From assembly GCF_003610735.1 (NCBI RefSeq), contig NZ_RAQM01000011.1, positions 95,512-159,511 of the forward strand: DNA of 64,000 nucleotides, in the 5' to 3' direction. Origin of the DNA: Tenacibaculum lutimaris (GTDB lineage: Bacteria; Bacteroidota; Bacteroidia; Flavobacteriales; Flavobacteriaceae). The position numbers and the translations under genes are program-made. The notes under the pieces are model-generated. The model had not been told where the DNA came from. It searched no databases and was given only the letters and a program-made list of their open reading frames with translations. Positions 25,841 through 35,797 of this stretch are shown here, in pieces (within the stretch, counting starts at the first letter, position 1; every line of letters begins with the position of its first letter).

Positions 25841-26916
25841 ATACATTCTATTATTTGAAACTTTTTATTTTGTTGTAACACTCTTACCGAAGTAAAAAGC
25901 TTTGTTAGGTGCGTACTATAATTCAAATGTAAATTAGCAACTAACAAAAACCTACCATTTACTTTCAAGCAACTTTCTACACCCCTAAAAAGATTGAGTG
26001 CCACTTCAATGTTATTCTCATGTTCGAAATGAAAAGGCGGATTCGACACTACCAAATCAAACGAGTTCTTATCTAATTTTTCTAAAGTGTCATCACACAC
26101 AAACTGTGCTTTTTTCCCTTCTAAGTTAATTTTAGATGACTCAATAGCTAAATTAAAATCATCTAGCAAAGTTACTTCTGCTTGTGGATTTTGATTCATT
26201 ACCTCATAAGCGATAATACCATTTCCTGAAGCTACATCTAATACTTTTAACTCATTAGGTTTTAATTGTAAGTTCTCTAAATAAAATTGCGTTCCTATAT
26301 CTACACTTCCAGAAGAAAACACGCCATAATATTGCTGTAAGACATGATTTTTCCATGCAATTGTTTTAACAAGCTCTTTCTTTTGTAGTTTTTTCTTGGG
26401 TGATTTTAATATCAATAATCGCGCTTTTTTCCAAGCTTTTGATTGCGCTACCTCTTCAAAATACTGTTCAGCAACCTTTATAAAAGAAGCCGAAAAATAT
26501 TTAGTCATAAACCCACATACTACTTCAGTTTTTTCATGCGAAGCTTTATGAATTTGCTGTAAGAACAACTCAAACAATTCTATCGACTTTGGAATTTTAA
26601 TCAGTGCTAAATCAACACTCTCTAAATCATCTAAAGGAGTTTTATAATCAACTTCTACAGACAACTTGTTCAATTCTAAATTTTGACGAATTGCTTTTTG
26701 CTGACTAGCGTACGTCCAAATCGTAGTAACTTTCTTGTCGTGTAAAGCACAATTCCACACCCCAAAACGATCATTAAAAAGATGTACCGTTTCTGTTTTT
26801 CTATTGGTAACAGAATCTAATACTAATAATTCGGCGTTACTCCAAGCACGCAAACTTTTATCAAACGTTTTGGGGTAACGTTCTAACTGATATGTTTGAG
26901 AATTAAACTCCAACAA
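25828..26916 (-). CDS. Class I SAM methyltransferase (RlmG/RsmC-like)
   Basis: A 362-residue two-domain methyltransferase. The C-terminal half has the SAM site VLDVASGNGIIAYEV and the catalytic DLVVSNPPFHFEH; NPPF marks base N-methylation as in RsmC and RlmG, which methylate guanines of 16S or 23S rRNA. The N-terminal half is a degenerate methyltransferase fold, as in those enzymes. Whether the target is 16S G1207 or 23S G1835 cannot be decided. It follows the glutamate-synthase-like gene by 7 bp on the same strand. Confidence 0.8.
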   Translation of the reverse strand: MLEFNSQTYQLERYPKTFDKSLRAWSNAELLVLDSVTNRKTETVHLFNDRFGVWNCALHDKKVTTIWTYASQQKAIRQNLELNKLSVEVDYKTPLDDLESVDLALIKIPKSIELFELFLQQIHKASHEKTEVVCGFMTKYFSASFIKVAEQYFEEVAQSKAWKKARLLILKSPKKKLQKKELVKTIAWKNHVLQQYYGVFSSGSVDIGTQFYLENLQLKPNELKVLDVASGNGIIAYEVMNQNPQAEVTLLDDFNLAIESSKINLEGKKAQFVCDDTLEKLDKNSFDLVVSNPPFHFEHENNIEVALNLFRGVESCLKVNGRFLLVANLHLNYSTHLTKLFTSVRVLQQNKKFQIIECIKKR

Positions 26917-26923
26917 ACTGTTT

Positions 26924-28456
26924 TTAATACATTAACACATCTTCTTCTGGAAAATAAATCTTATCTAACGAAGTAATTTCTCCATTTCTATCTCTCCTAA
27001 AAATGTGTTTTGACTCAATTTCTGTGATAGATTCTTTACCCATAGCTGCTGTCATCTCTTTAACTGCGCTAATGGTTTTTTTATGGTAATTCTTTACACG
27101 TACATTTTTATACTCAACAACTAAAGCTTTTACCAAATCTTTCTCTTGAGTTGCTACTCCTACTGGACAAGTATCCATGTTACATTCACGAGCTTGAATA
27201 CAACCTAAACTCAACATAAAACTACGCGCCATTCCAATAGCATCAGCACCTAAAGCTAAGTATTTAATAATATCAAAAGCATCAATAGCCTTTCCACTTG
27301 CTATAATCTTTATTTGTCCTTTTAACCCGTATTTTTTCAATGTTTTGTTTACAAAAGAAAGCCCTTCTAACAATGGAGTTCCAATGTAATTTGAAAATTC
27401 TAAAGGTGCAGAACCAGTTCCTCCTTCTCCTCCATCAACAGCTATAAAGTCAGGGTAATTATTAGCATCAGCGAATGCTTTAATCATAGCTTCAATCTCT
27501 TCGTTATCTCCTACACAAAACTTAATCCCCACTGGTTTTCCTCCTGATAAATCTCTAACTTGTTGAATAAAGTTGATCATTTCTTCAAAACTAGAAAAAG
27601 CTGAGTGTCCTGGAGGTGAATCAACACGTGTAAAAGGCTCTATTGCACGAATTGCTGCAATTTCTTTTGTGTTTTTCTTTGCAGGTAAAATTCCTCCATG
27701 ACCAGGCTTAGCTCCTTGAGAAAGCTTTATTTCAACCATTTTCACTTCTGGTCTTACAGCATTTTGCTGAAAAACTTCTGGATCAAAAACACGTTTACCA
27801 TCTATACTTTTTCCTGCTCCGAAATACCCTGTTCCTACTTGGAAAATTAGATCTCCTCCTTGTAAATGGTAAGGTGATATTCCTCCTTCACCTGTATTGT
27901 GTGCAAAGTTCCCCATTTTAGCTCCTTGGTTTAACGCCATAATGGCATTCTTACTTAATGAACCAAATGACATAGCAGAAATATTTACTATTGAAGCGTC
28001 GTATTTTTGAGAACACTTATCAGACCCTATTAAAACCCTATCTCCACCAATATTATGATGGTCTTTAGGAAATAGTGAATGTTTTACAAACTCATACCCT
28101 TTTGCATATACATTATGCTGAGTACCAAAAGGCACCGTTTCTATCTCTTCTTTTGAACGCTGATAAACAATACTTCTCTTTTCACGGTTAATTGGTTTTC
28201 CGTTTAAATCATCTTCAATAAAGTATTGCTGAATTTTTTCACGTTCTTCTTCAAAGACCCATCGCAAACGAGCAATGACAGGAAATGCCCTCATTAGCGA
28301 GTGTTTCTTTTGAATAAAAGCGTCGTATATTGCTAATAAAGTAATAGCGGTTGCTATTGTTAACAATATTACATTCCCCATATCTGGCATAAAGTATACT
28401 AATACCCCGCACAGAATATTAATGGCTAAAACTACAGATAAGATAGTATCTCTCAT
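26924..28456 (-). CDS. FMN-binding glutamate synthase family protein
   Basis: A 510-residue protein with the GltB-type FMN/glutamate-synthase barrel. I start at the ATG at 28456 (MRDTILSVVLAIN), which gives two N-terminal transmembrane helices (residues ~5-40); the longer open frame upstream has no family features. Barrel motifs include SFGSLSKNAIMALNQGAKMG, GEGGISPYHLQGGDL, GAKPGHGGILPAKK, DGGEGGTGSAPLEF, and the cysteine-containing ARECNMDTCPVGVATQ. It lacks the amidotransferase domain, so it is not a full glutamate synthase. The physiological substrate is unknown. Confidence 0.85.
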   Translation of the reverse strand: MRDTILSVVLAINILCGVLVYFMPDMGNVILLTIATAITLLAIYDAFIQKKHSLMRAFPVIARLRWVFEEEREKIQQYFIEDDLNGKPINREKRSIVYQRSKEEIETVPFGTQHNVYAKGYEFVKHSLFPKDHHNIGGDRVLIGSDKCSQKYDASIVNISAMSFGSLSKNAIMALNQGAKMGNFAHNTGEGGISPYHLQGGDLIFQVGTGYFGAGKSIDGKRVFDPEVFQQNAVRPEVKMVEIKLSQGAKPGHGGILPAKKNTKEIAAIRAIEPFTRVDSPPGHSAFSSFEEMINFIQQVRDLSGGKPVGIKFCVGDNEEIEAMIKAFADANNYPDFIAVDGGEGGTGSAPLEFSNYIGTPLLEGLSFVNKTLKKYGLKGQIKIIASGKAIDAFDIIKYLALGADAIGMARSFMLSLGCIQARECNMDTCPVGVATQEKDLVKALVVEYKNVRVKNYHKKTISAVKEMTAAMGKESITEIESKHIFRRDRNGEITSLDKIYFPEEDVLMY

Positions 28457-28550
28457 TTCTTTTTTTTTTGAGAACAAAAATACGATTTTAACTATAAAAA
28501 AAGCCCTGACACATAGCCAGAGCTTCTCGTATATTATTAAACACGTAAAA

Positions 28551-28802
28551 TTACTTTTTGAATTTTGCGTATTTGTTTTTGAACTTATCAATACGCCCTG
28601 CAGTATCTACTAACTTAGACTTACCAGTGTAGAAAGGATGTGAAGTTCTTGAAATTTCTAATTTGATTAATGGATATTCAACACCATCAACATCTAAAGT
28701 TTCTTTTGTGTTAGCAGTTGAACGCGTTAAAAAAACATCTCCGTTAGACATATCTTTAAACGCTACCATTCTATAATTTTCTGGATGTATACCTTTTTTC
28801 AT
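28551..28802 (-). CDS. rpmE2: 50S ribosomal protein L31 type B
   Basis: An 83-residue bL31 of the zinc-free type: starts [19 protein letters not shown] and has [22 protein letters not shown], without the CxxC of type A. Type B L31 replaces the zinc-binding paralogue when zinc is scarce in many bacteria, but in flavobacteria it is often the only copy. A textbook promoter lies about 100 bp upstream. Confidence 0.96.
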   Translation of the reverse strand: MKKGIHPENYRMVAFKDMSNGDVFLTRSTANTKETLDVDGVEYPLIKLEISRTSHPFYTGKSKLVDTAGRIDKFKNKYAKFKK

Positions 28803-28904
28803 CTCTTGTAAATTTTAATCTTTTATTTTTGTTGAAAAATATAAAGTTGGTAAATCTTTATAATCATTCATAATTCAAAAACCTGCAATGGCTATTTGAG
28901 GGTG

Positions 28905-28934
28905 CAAATTTAACCCTTTTTTTTAATTTGCAAA
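28905..28934 (-). promoter_or_regulatory. Bacteroidota promoter of rpmE2
   Basis: On the reverse strand TTTG (28934-28931), an 18-bp spacer, TAAATTTG (28912-28905): an exact consensus promoter. It directs transcription to rpmE2 with a leader of about 95 nt. Confidence 0.75.
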
Positions 28935-28995
28935 CAAATAATTTGCTTTAATTTGTAGAACAAGATTTAAAATACAGAAAATAACTCTTAAACAT

Positions 28996-30048
28996 ATGCG
29001 TTTTTATACACTCTTAACTTTAGGAATAGCTACTTTACTCGTAACTTCTTGTAGCGAAACTAATTACAAATTCAAACTTGACACTACAAAGAAAACAACT
29101 TTAGGTCAAAAAGCAGCTATAAAATTTGAACAATTAAACGGTGATCAAATAGATTCTGTTCAATTATATGTAAACAACAAACGTGTTAATAAAAACGAAT
29201 CTAGTGTTATAATTAATACAGCTGATTTTGGCGTAGGTAAACACGAGGTTACCGCCTTGGCTTTTTATCCGAATAAATCTAAAAAACTAAACAATTCTAT
29301 CGAAGTTTTAGCACAAAAAGCGCCTGTTGTATATTCTTACAAACTTCTTAACACCTATCCGCATGATAAAGAAGCCTACACTCAAGGTTTAGAATACAAA
29401 GACGGATATTTATATGAAAGTACAGGACGTAGAGGTCAATCTACTTTGCGTAAAGTGGAGATCAAAACTGGAAAAGTTTTGCAAAAAATTGATTTAGACG
29501 CTAAATACTTTGGAGAAGGAATGACCATTTTTAACAATAAGATATATTGGTTAACATGGCAAGCTCGTAAAGGTTTCATCTATGATTTAGAAACCTTTAA
29601 ACAACTTGGTTCTTTTAATTATGATAATAGTAATGAAGGTTGGGGACTAACACACAGTGACTCTGAGTTAATAAAAACTGACGGAACTAATAAAATTTGG
29701 TTTTTAAACCCTGAAAATCAACAAGAAAAAAGAAACATTCAAGTATACACTCATGATAGAGCTTTAGACAAACTAAATGAAATAGAATATATAAACGGTA
29801 AAATCTTTTCTAATTACTGGAAAACTGACGGAAAAGTTAAATCTACCATTGCTATCATAGATCCTAATAGTGGAGTTGTTGAAGGATTAATTGGTTTAGA
29901 TGATTTACGTGATATCATTTTAAAAGAACAAACTTTAGATCAAGACGAGGTTTTAAACGGAATTGCTTATGATGCTGAAAACAATCGTTTGTTTGTTACA
30001 GGAAAGCATTGGGGAAAATTGTTTGAAATTGAATTAATCAAACAATAA
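28996..30048 (+). CDS. Glutaminyl-peptide cyclotransferase, lipoprotein
   Basis: A 350-residue plant-type glutaminyl cyclase, a five-bladed propeller that converts N-terminal glutamine to pyroglutamate. The signal MRFYTLLTLGIATLLVTSC gives a lipid anchor. After an N-terminal Ig-like segment of ~90 residues come TYPHDKEAYTQGLEYKDGYLYESTGRRGQS, FGEGMTIFNNKIYWLTW and DEVLNGIAYDAENNRLFVTGKHW, the family hallmarks. The product probably acts on exported proteins in the periplasm. Confidence 0.92.
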   Translation: MRFYTLLTLGIATLLVTSCSETNYKFKLDTTKKTTLGQKAAIKFEQLNGDQIDSVQLYVNNKRVNKNESSVIINTADFGVGKHEVTALAFYPNKSKKLNNSIEVLAQKAPVVYSYKLLNTYPHDKEAYTQGLEYKDGYLYESTGRRGQSTLRKVEIKTGKVLQKIDLDAKYFGEGMTIFNNKIYWLTWQARKGFIYDLETFKQLGSFNYDNSNEGWGLTHSDSELIKTDGTNKIWFLNPENQQEKRNIQVYTHDRALDKLNEIEYINGKIFSNYWKTDGKVKSTIAIIDPNSGVVEGLIGLDDLRDIILKEQTLDQDEVLNGIAYDAENNRLFVTGKHWGKLFEIELIKQ

Positions 30049-30065
30049 ATCTCTTCATAAAAACA

Positions 30066-30106
30066 AAAATCCCGTTTCCTAAACAATTAAGAAATGGGAT
30101 TTTTTA
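30066..30106. terminator. Terminator between convergent genes
   Basis: An imperfect stem AAAATCCCGTTTC / GAAATGGGATTTT around a 12-base loop, followed by a T run. Confidence 0.7.
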
Positions 30107-30113
30107 TTTTCTC

Positions 30114-31394
30114 TTATTTTTTATAAATCACTCCATTTTTCATTACAAAAACCACATTTTCCATTGTATGGATGTTTTGAGTAGGATCTTCATCTACTGC
30201 GACGATGTCTGCAAAAAAACCTTTTTTAATCTGACCTAACTCATTTTTCATATCTAACAATGCGGCATTAGTTACTGTAGCAGATTGAATGGTCTCCATA
30301 GCTGGCATCCCTGCTTCTACCATATATCCAAATTCTTTTCCATTCTTACCGTGTTTAAATACTCCAGCATCAGTACCAAAAGCTATTTTTACTCCTCTTT
30401 TGTAAGCTCTACTAAAAGTTCCTTGTATTTGCGGACCAACAGCTAATGCTTTAGGCACTACAATTTCTGGGTAAAATCCTTTTACTTTTGCTTTCTCTTC
30501 AACCTCTTTTCCTGCTGTAATAGTTGGTACTAAATATGCATCATATTTTTTCATCAACTCCATTGTTTCATCACTCATATAAGTTCCGTGCTCAATAGTT
30601 TTCACTCCTCCTATAATAGCCCTTTGCATTCCTTCATCTCCATGAGCATGCGCTGCCACATGCATTCCGTAGTCTTTTGCAGTTTCACAAATCGCTTTTA
30701 TTTCATCAATATTAAATTGTGGATTATCGCCACTTTTAGCCATACTTAACACACCTCCTGTTGCTGTAATTTTTATACAGTCAGCTCCATTTTTATAACG
30801 TTGACGTACTGCTTTTTTAGCATCTTCAATCGAATTCACAACCCCTTCTTTCGGACCTGGATTACCTATTAATTCTCTACTATTACCGTTTGTTGGATCA
30901 GCATGCCCACCTGTAGTAGCTAAAGATTTCCCAGCTGTAAACACTCGTGGACCAGTTATTTTTCCAGCTTTAATTGCTTTTGCTAATGATATATTCACTC
31001 CAGTTCCTCCCAAGTCTCTTACTGTCGTAAAACCATTTAATAAGGTTGTTTCTGCAAACTTTACAGAATTATACGCTCTATCAGCTTCATTCAAAATATA
31101 TTTTTCCAACCTTGATTTCGGACTATGTTCACTTTCAATATGCACGTGCATATCAATTAACCCTGGCATTACTACCTTATCTTTTAAGTCTATAACAACA
31201 TCTTCTGAATTTTCAGGACTTACATATCCTTTTAATACATCAATAATTTTATTTCCATTTACTACAATGGTTTGCTCTTTATTTATTTTACCTTTTTCTG
31301 TATCAATTAACTTTCCGCAGAATATATAGGTATTCTGAGCAAATGAAACAATCGACATCGTTAAAAACAGTACTAAAAAAAATCTTTTTTTCAT
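30114..31394 (-). CDS. Secreted metal-dependent amidohydrolase
   Basis: A 426-residue amidohydrolase of the imidazolonepropionase/prolidase-like group. It has a cleavable signal (MKKRFFLVLFLTMSIVSFAQ). Metal ligands appear as GLIDMHVHIE, ADCIKITATGG (candidate carbamylated Lys), AAHAHGDEGM, EHGTYM and GTDAGVF. Related enzymes hydrolyse Xaa-Pro or other dipeptides in the periplasm; the exact substrate is not readable. It is transcribed alone, divergent from the SDR gene. Confidence 0.85.
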   Translation of the reverse strand: MKKRFFLVLFLTMSIVSFAQNTYIFCGKLIDTEKGKINKEQTIVVNGNKIIDVLKGYVSPENSEDVVIDLKDKVVMPGLIDMHVHIESEHSPKSRLEKYILNEADRAYNSVKFAETTLLNGFTTVRDLGGTGVNISLAKAIKAGKITGPRVFTAGKSLATTGGHADPTNGNSRELIGNPGPKEGVVNSIEDAKKAVRQRYKNGADCIKITATGGVLSMAKSGDNPQFNIDEIKAICETAKDYGMHVAAHAHGDEGMQRAIIGGVKTIEHGTYMSDETMELMKKYDAYLVPTITAGKEVEEKAKVKGFYPEIVVPKALAVGPQIQGTFSRAYKRGVKIAFGTDAGVFKHGKNGKEFGYMVEAGMPAMETIQSATVTNAALLDMKNELGQIKKGFFADIVAVDEDPTQNIHTMENVVFVMKNGVIYKK

Positions 31395-31468
31395 GATAAT
31401 TTAAGAATGATTAAGTAATAAATGTAGTGATTTTTATGTAGCTTGCCTTTTTAAATTTTAACAGTTAC

Positions 31469-32149
31469 ATGAAGAACGTTGTTATTACAGGAACCAGTAG
31501 AGGTATTGGTTTTGAATTAGCACAGCAGTTTGCTAATCAAGGACATCAAGTATTAGCATTATCTAGAAATACAAAACCTTTAGAGCAAATAAATCATTCA
31601 AACATTACAACTATTTCTGTTGATTTATCTAACGAAATAGATATAGAAAAAGCGGTTAGTTTTGTTGCTACCGAATGGAAGAAGGTAGATATTCTCATCA
31701 ATAACGCAGGAAAATTGATTAATAAACCTTTTGAACAATTAACAACACAAGATTTTGAAGAGGTATATAGAGTAAATGTTTTTGCAGTTGCTGAATTAAC
31801 TAGAAACCTTTTACCGTTTATGCAAAAAGGAAGTCATGTAATAACTGTAAGTAGCATGGGAGGAATTCAAGGAAGCATGAAGTTCCCTGGATTAGCTGCC
31901 TACAGCTCTGCCAAAGGTGCAGTAATTACTTTATCTGAATTACTAGCCGAAGAATATAAAGAACAACAAATAGCTTTTAACGTCTTAGCCTTAGGTGCTG
32001 TACAAACAGAAATGCTGGAGGAAGCTTTCCCTGGTTATGAAGCACCTTTATCAGCAAAAGAAATGGCTAACTACATTTTTGATTTTGCTTTAACTGGCAA
32101 TAAGTATTACAACGGTAAAGTTTTACAAGTTTCTAGTTCTACCCCTTAA
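31469..32149 (+). CDS. Short-chain dehydrogenase/reductase
   Basis: A 226-residue classical SDR. The cofactor loop is TGTSRGIG with NADPH-friendly basic residues following, then NNAG, the catalytic serine in VSSMGG, and YSSAK for the catalytic Tyr and Lys. The substrate is unknown. It is followed 15 bp later by the SprT-like gene and then manC, forming a small rightward operon. Confidence 0.88.
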   Translation: MKNVVITGTSRGIGFELAQQFANQGHQVLALSRNTKPLEQINHSNITTISVDLSNEIDIEKAVSFVATEWKKVDILINNAGKLINKPFEQLTTQDFEEVYRVNVFAVAELTRNLLPFMQKGSHVITVSSMGGIQGSMKFPGLAAYSSAKGAVITLSELLAEEYKEQQIAFNVLALGAVQTEMLEEAFPGYEAPLSAKEMANYIFDFALTGNKYYNGKVLQVSSSTP

Positions 32150-32164
32150 ATTCAAGTATTACAT

Positions 32165-32764
32165 TTGAAAAAAACACTAGTTAAATACATCCCTGAAGAA
32201 GCTATTCCATTAGTTGAATATTTAATTATTGAGCACAAAATCAATTTAAAAATAGTGAGTGAACGTCAAACTAAACACGGTGATTTTCGTCGCTTACCAA
32301 ATGGGCACATGCAAATTACAGTGAATAACAACTTGAACCCTTATCAGTTTTTATTGACGTTAGTTCATGAAATTGCTCACCATGTTACTTATCAAAAATT
32401 TGGAAGAGTACAACCCCACGGTAAAGAATGGAAAACAGTATTCCAACATTTAATGCTCCCTTTTTTACAACCAGAAATCTATCCGAAAGATATACTACCA
32501 TATTTAGCCAACTACCTAAAAAATCCGAAAGCTAGTACCGATACTGACGTGAATTTATCACTAGCTTTACGAAGAGGTCAATCTGAAAACGGAAAGAATT
32601 TTATCTTTGAAGTTCCTAATGGTAGTGTTTTTCAATTTAAAGACACCTTATACAAAAAAGGAAGTAAACGAAGAACACGCTATGAATGTTTAAATTTAAG
32701 TAACAAGCGTGTATATTTATTCAACCAAAATGCAGAAGTGAAACTAGTAGCTTTAAACAAATAA
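32165..32764 (+). CDS. SprT-like zinc metalloprotease domain protein
   Basis: A 199-residue SprT-like protein. The zinc motif is LVHEIAHHVTY; the C-terminal part (KDTLYKKGSKRRTRYECL) is the position of the usual zinc-ribbon-like tail. Start is TTG at 32165; the reading KKTLVKYIPEEAIPLVEYL immediately after it is the normal beginning for flavobacterial homologues and no ATG fits. SprT relatives include the DNA-protein crosslink protease Spartan; the bacterial role is undefined. Confidence 0.85.
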   Translation: MKKTLVKYIPEEAIPLVEYLIIEHKINLKIVSERQTKHGDFRRLPNGHMQITVNNNLNPYQFLLTLVHEIAHHVTYQKFGRVQPHGKEWKTVFQHLMLPFLQPEIYPKDILPYLANYLKNPKASTDTDVNLSLALRRGQSENGKNFIFEVPNGSVFQFKDTLYKKGSKRRTRYECLNLSNKRVYLFNQNAEVKLVALNK

Positions 32765-32771
32765 TACTTGT

Positions 32772-33848
32772 ATGAATACTAATTATTACGCAGTAATTAT
32801 GGCGGGTGGCGTAGGTTCTCGCCTTTGGCCTATAAGTACTGAAAAGTACCCTAAGCAATTTCATGATTTATTAGGAACTGGAGAGTCTTTGTTACAAAAA
32901 ACCTTCAACAGAATTAATCAATTAATTCCAGTAGAAAATATTTTAATTGCCACTAATAAGCGTTACGAACAATTAGTATTAGAACAACTTCCTGAAATTA
33001 GCAACAAACAGCTATTACTTGAACCTGCAATGCGTAACACTGCTCCTTGTATTTTATATGCTGCTTTAAAAATTCATCAGCAAAATAAAAATGCAGTGAT
33101 GTTAGTTGCTCCATCGGATCATTGGATAGAAAACGAAACTGAATTTATTAAGAATATTGAGACTTCTTTTAAGGCTTGTGCTAAAGAAGACATGTTAATG
33201 ACTTTAGGAATTCAACCAAATCACCCTAATACAGGGTATGGTTATATCCAGTTTGAAGAAAATTCTTCTGAAATAAAAAAAGTAAAAACCTTTACCGAAA
33301 AACCGAACCTAGAAAAAGCTACAGAATTTTTAGCGAGTGGTGATTATCTGTGGAACGCCGGCATTTTTGTTTGGTCAGTTTCAAGTATTTTAGATACTTT
33401 TAAAAAGTACCTCCCTAAAATGGTTAATATTTTAGACAATGGAAATAATGTATACAACACTGATCTTGAAGACGATTTTATAAAGAACAACTATGAAAAG
33501 TGTGAAGACATTTCAATTGACTTCGGAATTATGGAACGTTCTGAAAAAGTACATGTGCTCCCTGTAGATTTTGGCTGGAACGATCTAGGTACTTGGGGAT
33601 CTTTATACAATAAATTAAGTAAAGACAAGTATCAAAACGCAACTGTTGGTGCTAATACTATTTTTAAAGACGCTAACGGAAATATGATTAGCACTCAAAA
33701 CGGTAAGAAAGTAGTGGTTCAAGGATTACAAGATTTTATTGTTGTAGAAAAAGATGATGTATTGGTTATTTGTCCACGTAAAGAAGAGCAAGACATAAAA
33801 CAACTACGAACAGAAGCAAAAGATGCTTTTGATGAAAAGCATGTATAA
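32772..33848 (+). CDS. manC: Mannose-1-phosphate guanylyltransferase
   Basis: A 358-residue nucleotidyltransferase making GDP-mannose from mannose-1-phosphate and GTP for surface polysaccharides or glycoprotein glycans. Motifs are MAGGVGSRLWPIST (GTP binding), APSDHWIENE, GYGYIQFE, TFTEKPNLEKA (catalytic signature) and LWNAGIFVWSV. It lacks the C-terminal phosphomannose isomerase domain of bifunctional enzymes. It follows the SprT-like gene by 7 bp. Confidence 0.93.
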   Translation: MNTNYYAVIMAGGVGSRLWPISTEKYPKQFHDLLGTGESLLQKTFNRINQLIPVENILIATNKRYEQLVLEQLPEISNKQLLLEPAMRNTAPCILYAALKIHQQNKNAVMLVAPSDHWIENETEFIKNIETSFKACAKEDMLMTLGIQPNHPNTGYGYIQFEENSSEIKKVKTFTEKPNLEKATEFLASGDYLWNAGIFVWSVSSILDTFKKYLPKMVNILDNGNNVYNTDLEDDFIKNNYEKCEDISIDFGIMERSEKVHVLPVDFGWNDLGTWGSLYNKLSKDKYQNATVGANTIFKDANGNMISTQNGKKVVVQGLQDFIVVEKDDVLVICPRKEEQDIKQLRTEAKDAFDEKHV

Positions 33849-33887
33849 CTGTCATAATACTTTATATCATTAAAAAATGCTATAAAA

Positions 33888-34655
33888 ATGAATCGAAATT
33901 ATGTTGACGGTACTCTTATTACTCTTGTAAAATCAATTATAATTATACCTTTAGGAACCACTTACTTAGCCTTGATTGGCTATATAGGGGTTCAAAATCC
34001 TAGAACCGACTATTTTATTTTTGCTTTTTTCTATGGTTTATTCTCTTCTCTTTTAATCAAATACATTATAGATTCTAACAAAAGACGTTTCATTTATGAT
34101 ATTAAACACAAAAGAATAAAACCTATATTAAATTTTAAATATACCAAAAGTGAATGGGTTCTTTTTATTCAAGAAAACCTAACAAAAAGAAAGAAAAAAC
34201 ATACTATAATTGTTCTGTTCATTTTCTTTATTTCCATTTCCTTAATACTTTGGGGTTATAACTTAAAAAATGATGGTGAATTTGCTTTAGCTGTAGGTTA
34301 CAACTTATTAATGATTTCTATTTTCTGGGGAATATTCTCGTACAGATTTTCAATATCTCCCTTAAAACACGCTTTAGACTGTCCTCTAAGAGAGATTCAA
34401 TGTTTTAAATATGGCTTAGTTCTCATGAACGAATACTATATTATTAAAACCTTTAGTTATATGAAAAACGTATCGTTAAACAAAAATCACAACAAACACA
34501 GTATTTGCTTTATAGATGAGACTAAAGGTACTAGCCTTGAAGGATATGATGCTAATAGAATTATGAAATTTACTTTACCAATACCAAAAGAAGAAAAAGA
34601 AAATTCAAGAAAAATATATACCACAGCTTTTAGAAGCCTATTAACAAGTAAATAA
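33888..34655 (+). CDS. Hypothetical four-helix membrane protein
   Basis: A 255-residue protein with four predicted transmembrane segments (about residues 13-33, 42-62, 105-124 and 132-152), a basic cytosolic loop between the second and third (KYTKSEWVLFIQENLTKRKKK) and a soluble C-terminal ~100 residues. I do not recognise a family. It lies between manC and the convergent lpxK; the stop codons of this gene and lpxK are 2 bp apart. Confidence 0.65.
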   Translation: MNRNYVDGTLITLVKSIIIIPLGTTYLALIGYIGVQNPRTDYFIFAFFYGLFSSLLIKYIIDSNKRRFIYDIKHKRIKPILNFKYTKSEWVLFIQENLTKRKKKHTIIVLFIFFISISLILWGYNLKNDGEFALAVGYNLLMISIFWGIFSYRFSISPLKHALDCPLREIQCFKYGLVLMNEYYIIKTFSYMKNVSLNKNHNKHSICFIDETKGTSLEGYDANRIMKFTLPIPKEEKENSRKIYTTAFRSLLTSK

Positions 34656-34657
34656 AG

Positions 34658-35695
34658 TTATTTTGTTTTTACTCTTCTTATTTCTTCTAACACTAAAGAA
34701 TCAAAAATTTCATCTTCACTTAAAAACTTACTTTTTATAGAAATATAATTTAGTCCATCTATTTTACCTTCTAAACGCATATAATCCTTTTCAGTAGTTA
34801 AAATTATTTTTTGTTCAGATGGTAACTCTTCAAAAGATTTCTTAATAGTTGAAATGTCTTGCTGAGTAAAATTATGATGGTCTGGAAAATTTAAATGCTT
34901 AAAACCTACTTTCTTTTCCTTTAAAAAGTTCAATAATGGTATCGGATTTGCAATTCCCGTTACTAACAATACTTCTTTATCTTTCAAGTCTGAAATTGCT
35001 AGTTCTTCTGTTCCTTTTAAATCTTCGTCGTATGCAATCGTTGTAAAAAATACTTTTTGACATGACTTCGGGTTTATCTTTCGTACTATCTTTTCTTGTG
35101 CTGCCTTCGATAAATCCTCAGGACATTTAGTAACCACAATCACACTCGCTCGTTTAGCTCCTCTCCTACTTTCACGTAAATTCCCTGTTGGCAACACAAA
35201 ATCGTCAACATATAAGTCATTATACTTAGTTAGTAAAATATAACTACTTGCAGTTACTTTTCTATGCTGATAAGCATCATCTAACAATACTACTTGTGGC
35301 GGAATATCATTCTGTAACAACTGCTGAATTCCGTTTGTTCTATCAGCATCCACAGCCACCGTAATATCTTTTTTAAATTTCTTATAAAATTGCAGCGGTT
35401 CATCTCCAACATCTTCAGCTGTATGCGTATCATTTACCAGTTGAAACCCTTCTGTTTTACGTTTATAACCACGACTTAACACCGCTATTTTATAATCATC
35501 CTTTAATAAGCGTATCAAATATTCAATCTGCGGAGATTTTCCTGTTCCACCAACACTTAAATTTCCAACAGCAATCACTGGGATATCAAAAGAAGTAGAT
35601 TTTAAAATACCTATATTAAAAAACCAATTACGAATTCTCGTAATAGCATCGTACAAAACAGCAAACGGAAATAATAAAAATCGAAGTAGCTTCAT
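34658..35695 (-). CDS. lpxK: Tetraacyldisaccharide 4'-kinase
   Basis: A 345-residue inner-membrane-associated kinase that phosphorylates the 4' position of the lipid A precursor disaccharide. The N-terminal hydrophobic segment, the P-loop VGNLSVGGTGKSP, the DVGDEP motif and the QHRKVTAS region are typical of LpxK. Together with manC it reflects the surface glycolipid role of this neighbourhood. It is transcribed alone towards the left. Confidence 0.94.
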   Translation of the reverse strand: MKLLRFLLFPFAVLYDAITRIRNWFFNIGILKSTSFDIPVIAVGNLSVGGTGKSPQIEYLIRLLKDDYKIAVLSRGYKRKTEGFQLVNDTHTAEDVGDEPLQFYKKFKKDITVAVDADRTNGIQQLLQNDIPPQVVLLDDAYQHRKVTASSYILLTKYNDLYVDDFVLPTGNLRESRRGAKRASVIVVTKCPEDLSKAAQEKIVRKINPKSCQKVFFTTIAYDEDLKGTEELAISDLKDKEVLLVTGIANPIPLLNFLKEKKVGFKHLNFPDHHNFTQQDISTIKKSFEELPSEQKIILTTEKDYMRLEGKIDGLNYISIKSKFLSEDEIFDSLVLEEIRRVKTK

Positions 35696-35760
35696 TACAC
35701 CAAAAGTAATAATTTAAGCATTAATGTACAGGATACTTTTATTTTCATTTTTCTACTTTG

Positions 35761-35768
35761 TAACTTTG
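35761..35768 (+). promoter_or_regulatory. Putative -7 box upstream of the Nif3-like gene
   Basis: TAACTTTG fits TAnnTTTG and lies 29 bp before the start codon. The -33 region has only T-rich sequence. Confidence 0.4.
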
Positions 35769-35797
35769 CTATAGTAATATTTTGAAAACGTACCCAA

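Noticed and set aside
28457..28591. Upstream extension of the glutamate synthase-like gene
   Set aside because: The extra 45 codons are low-complexity, lack homology-like features and the inner ATG gives the expected membrane start.
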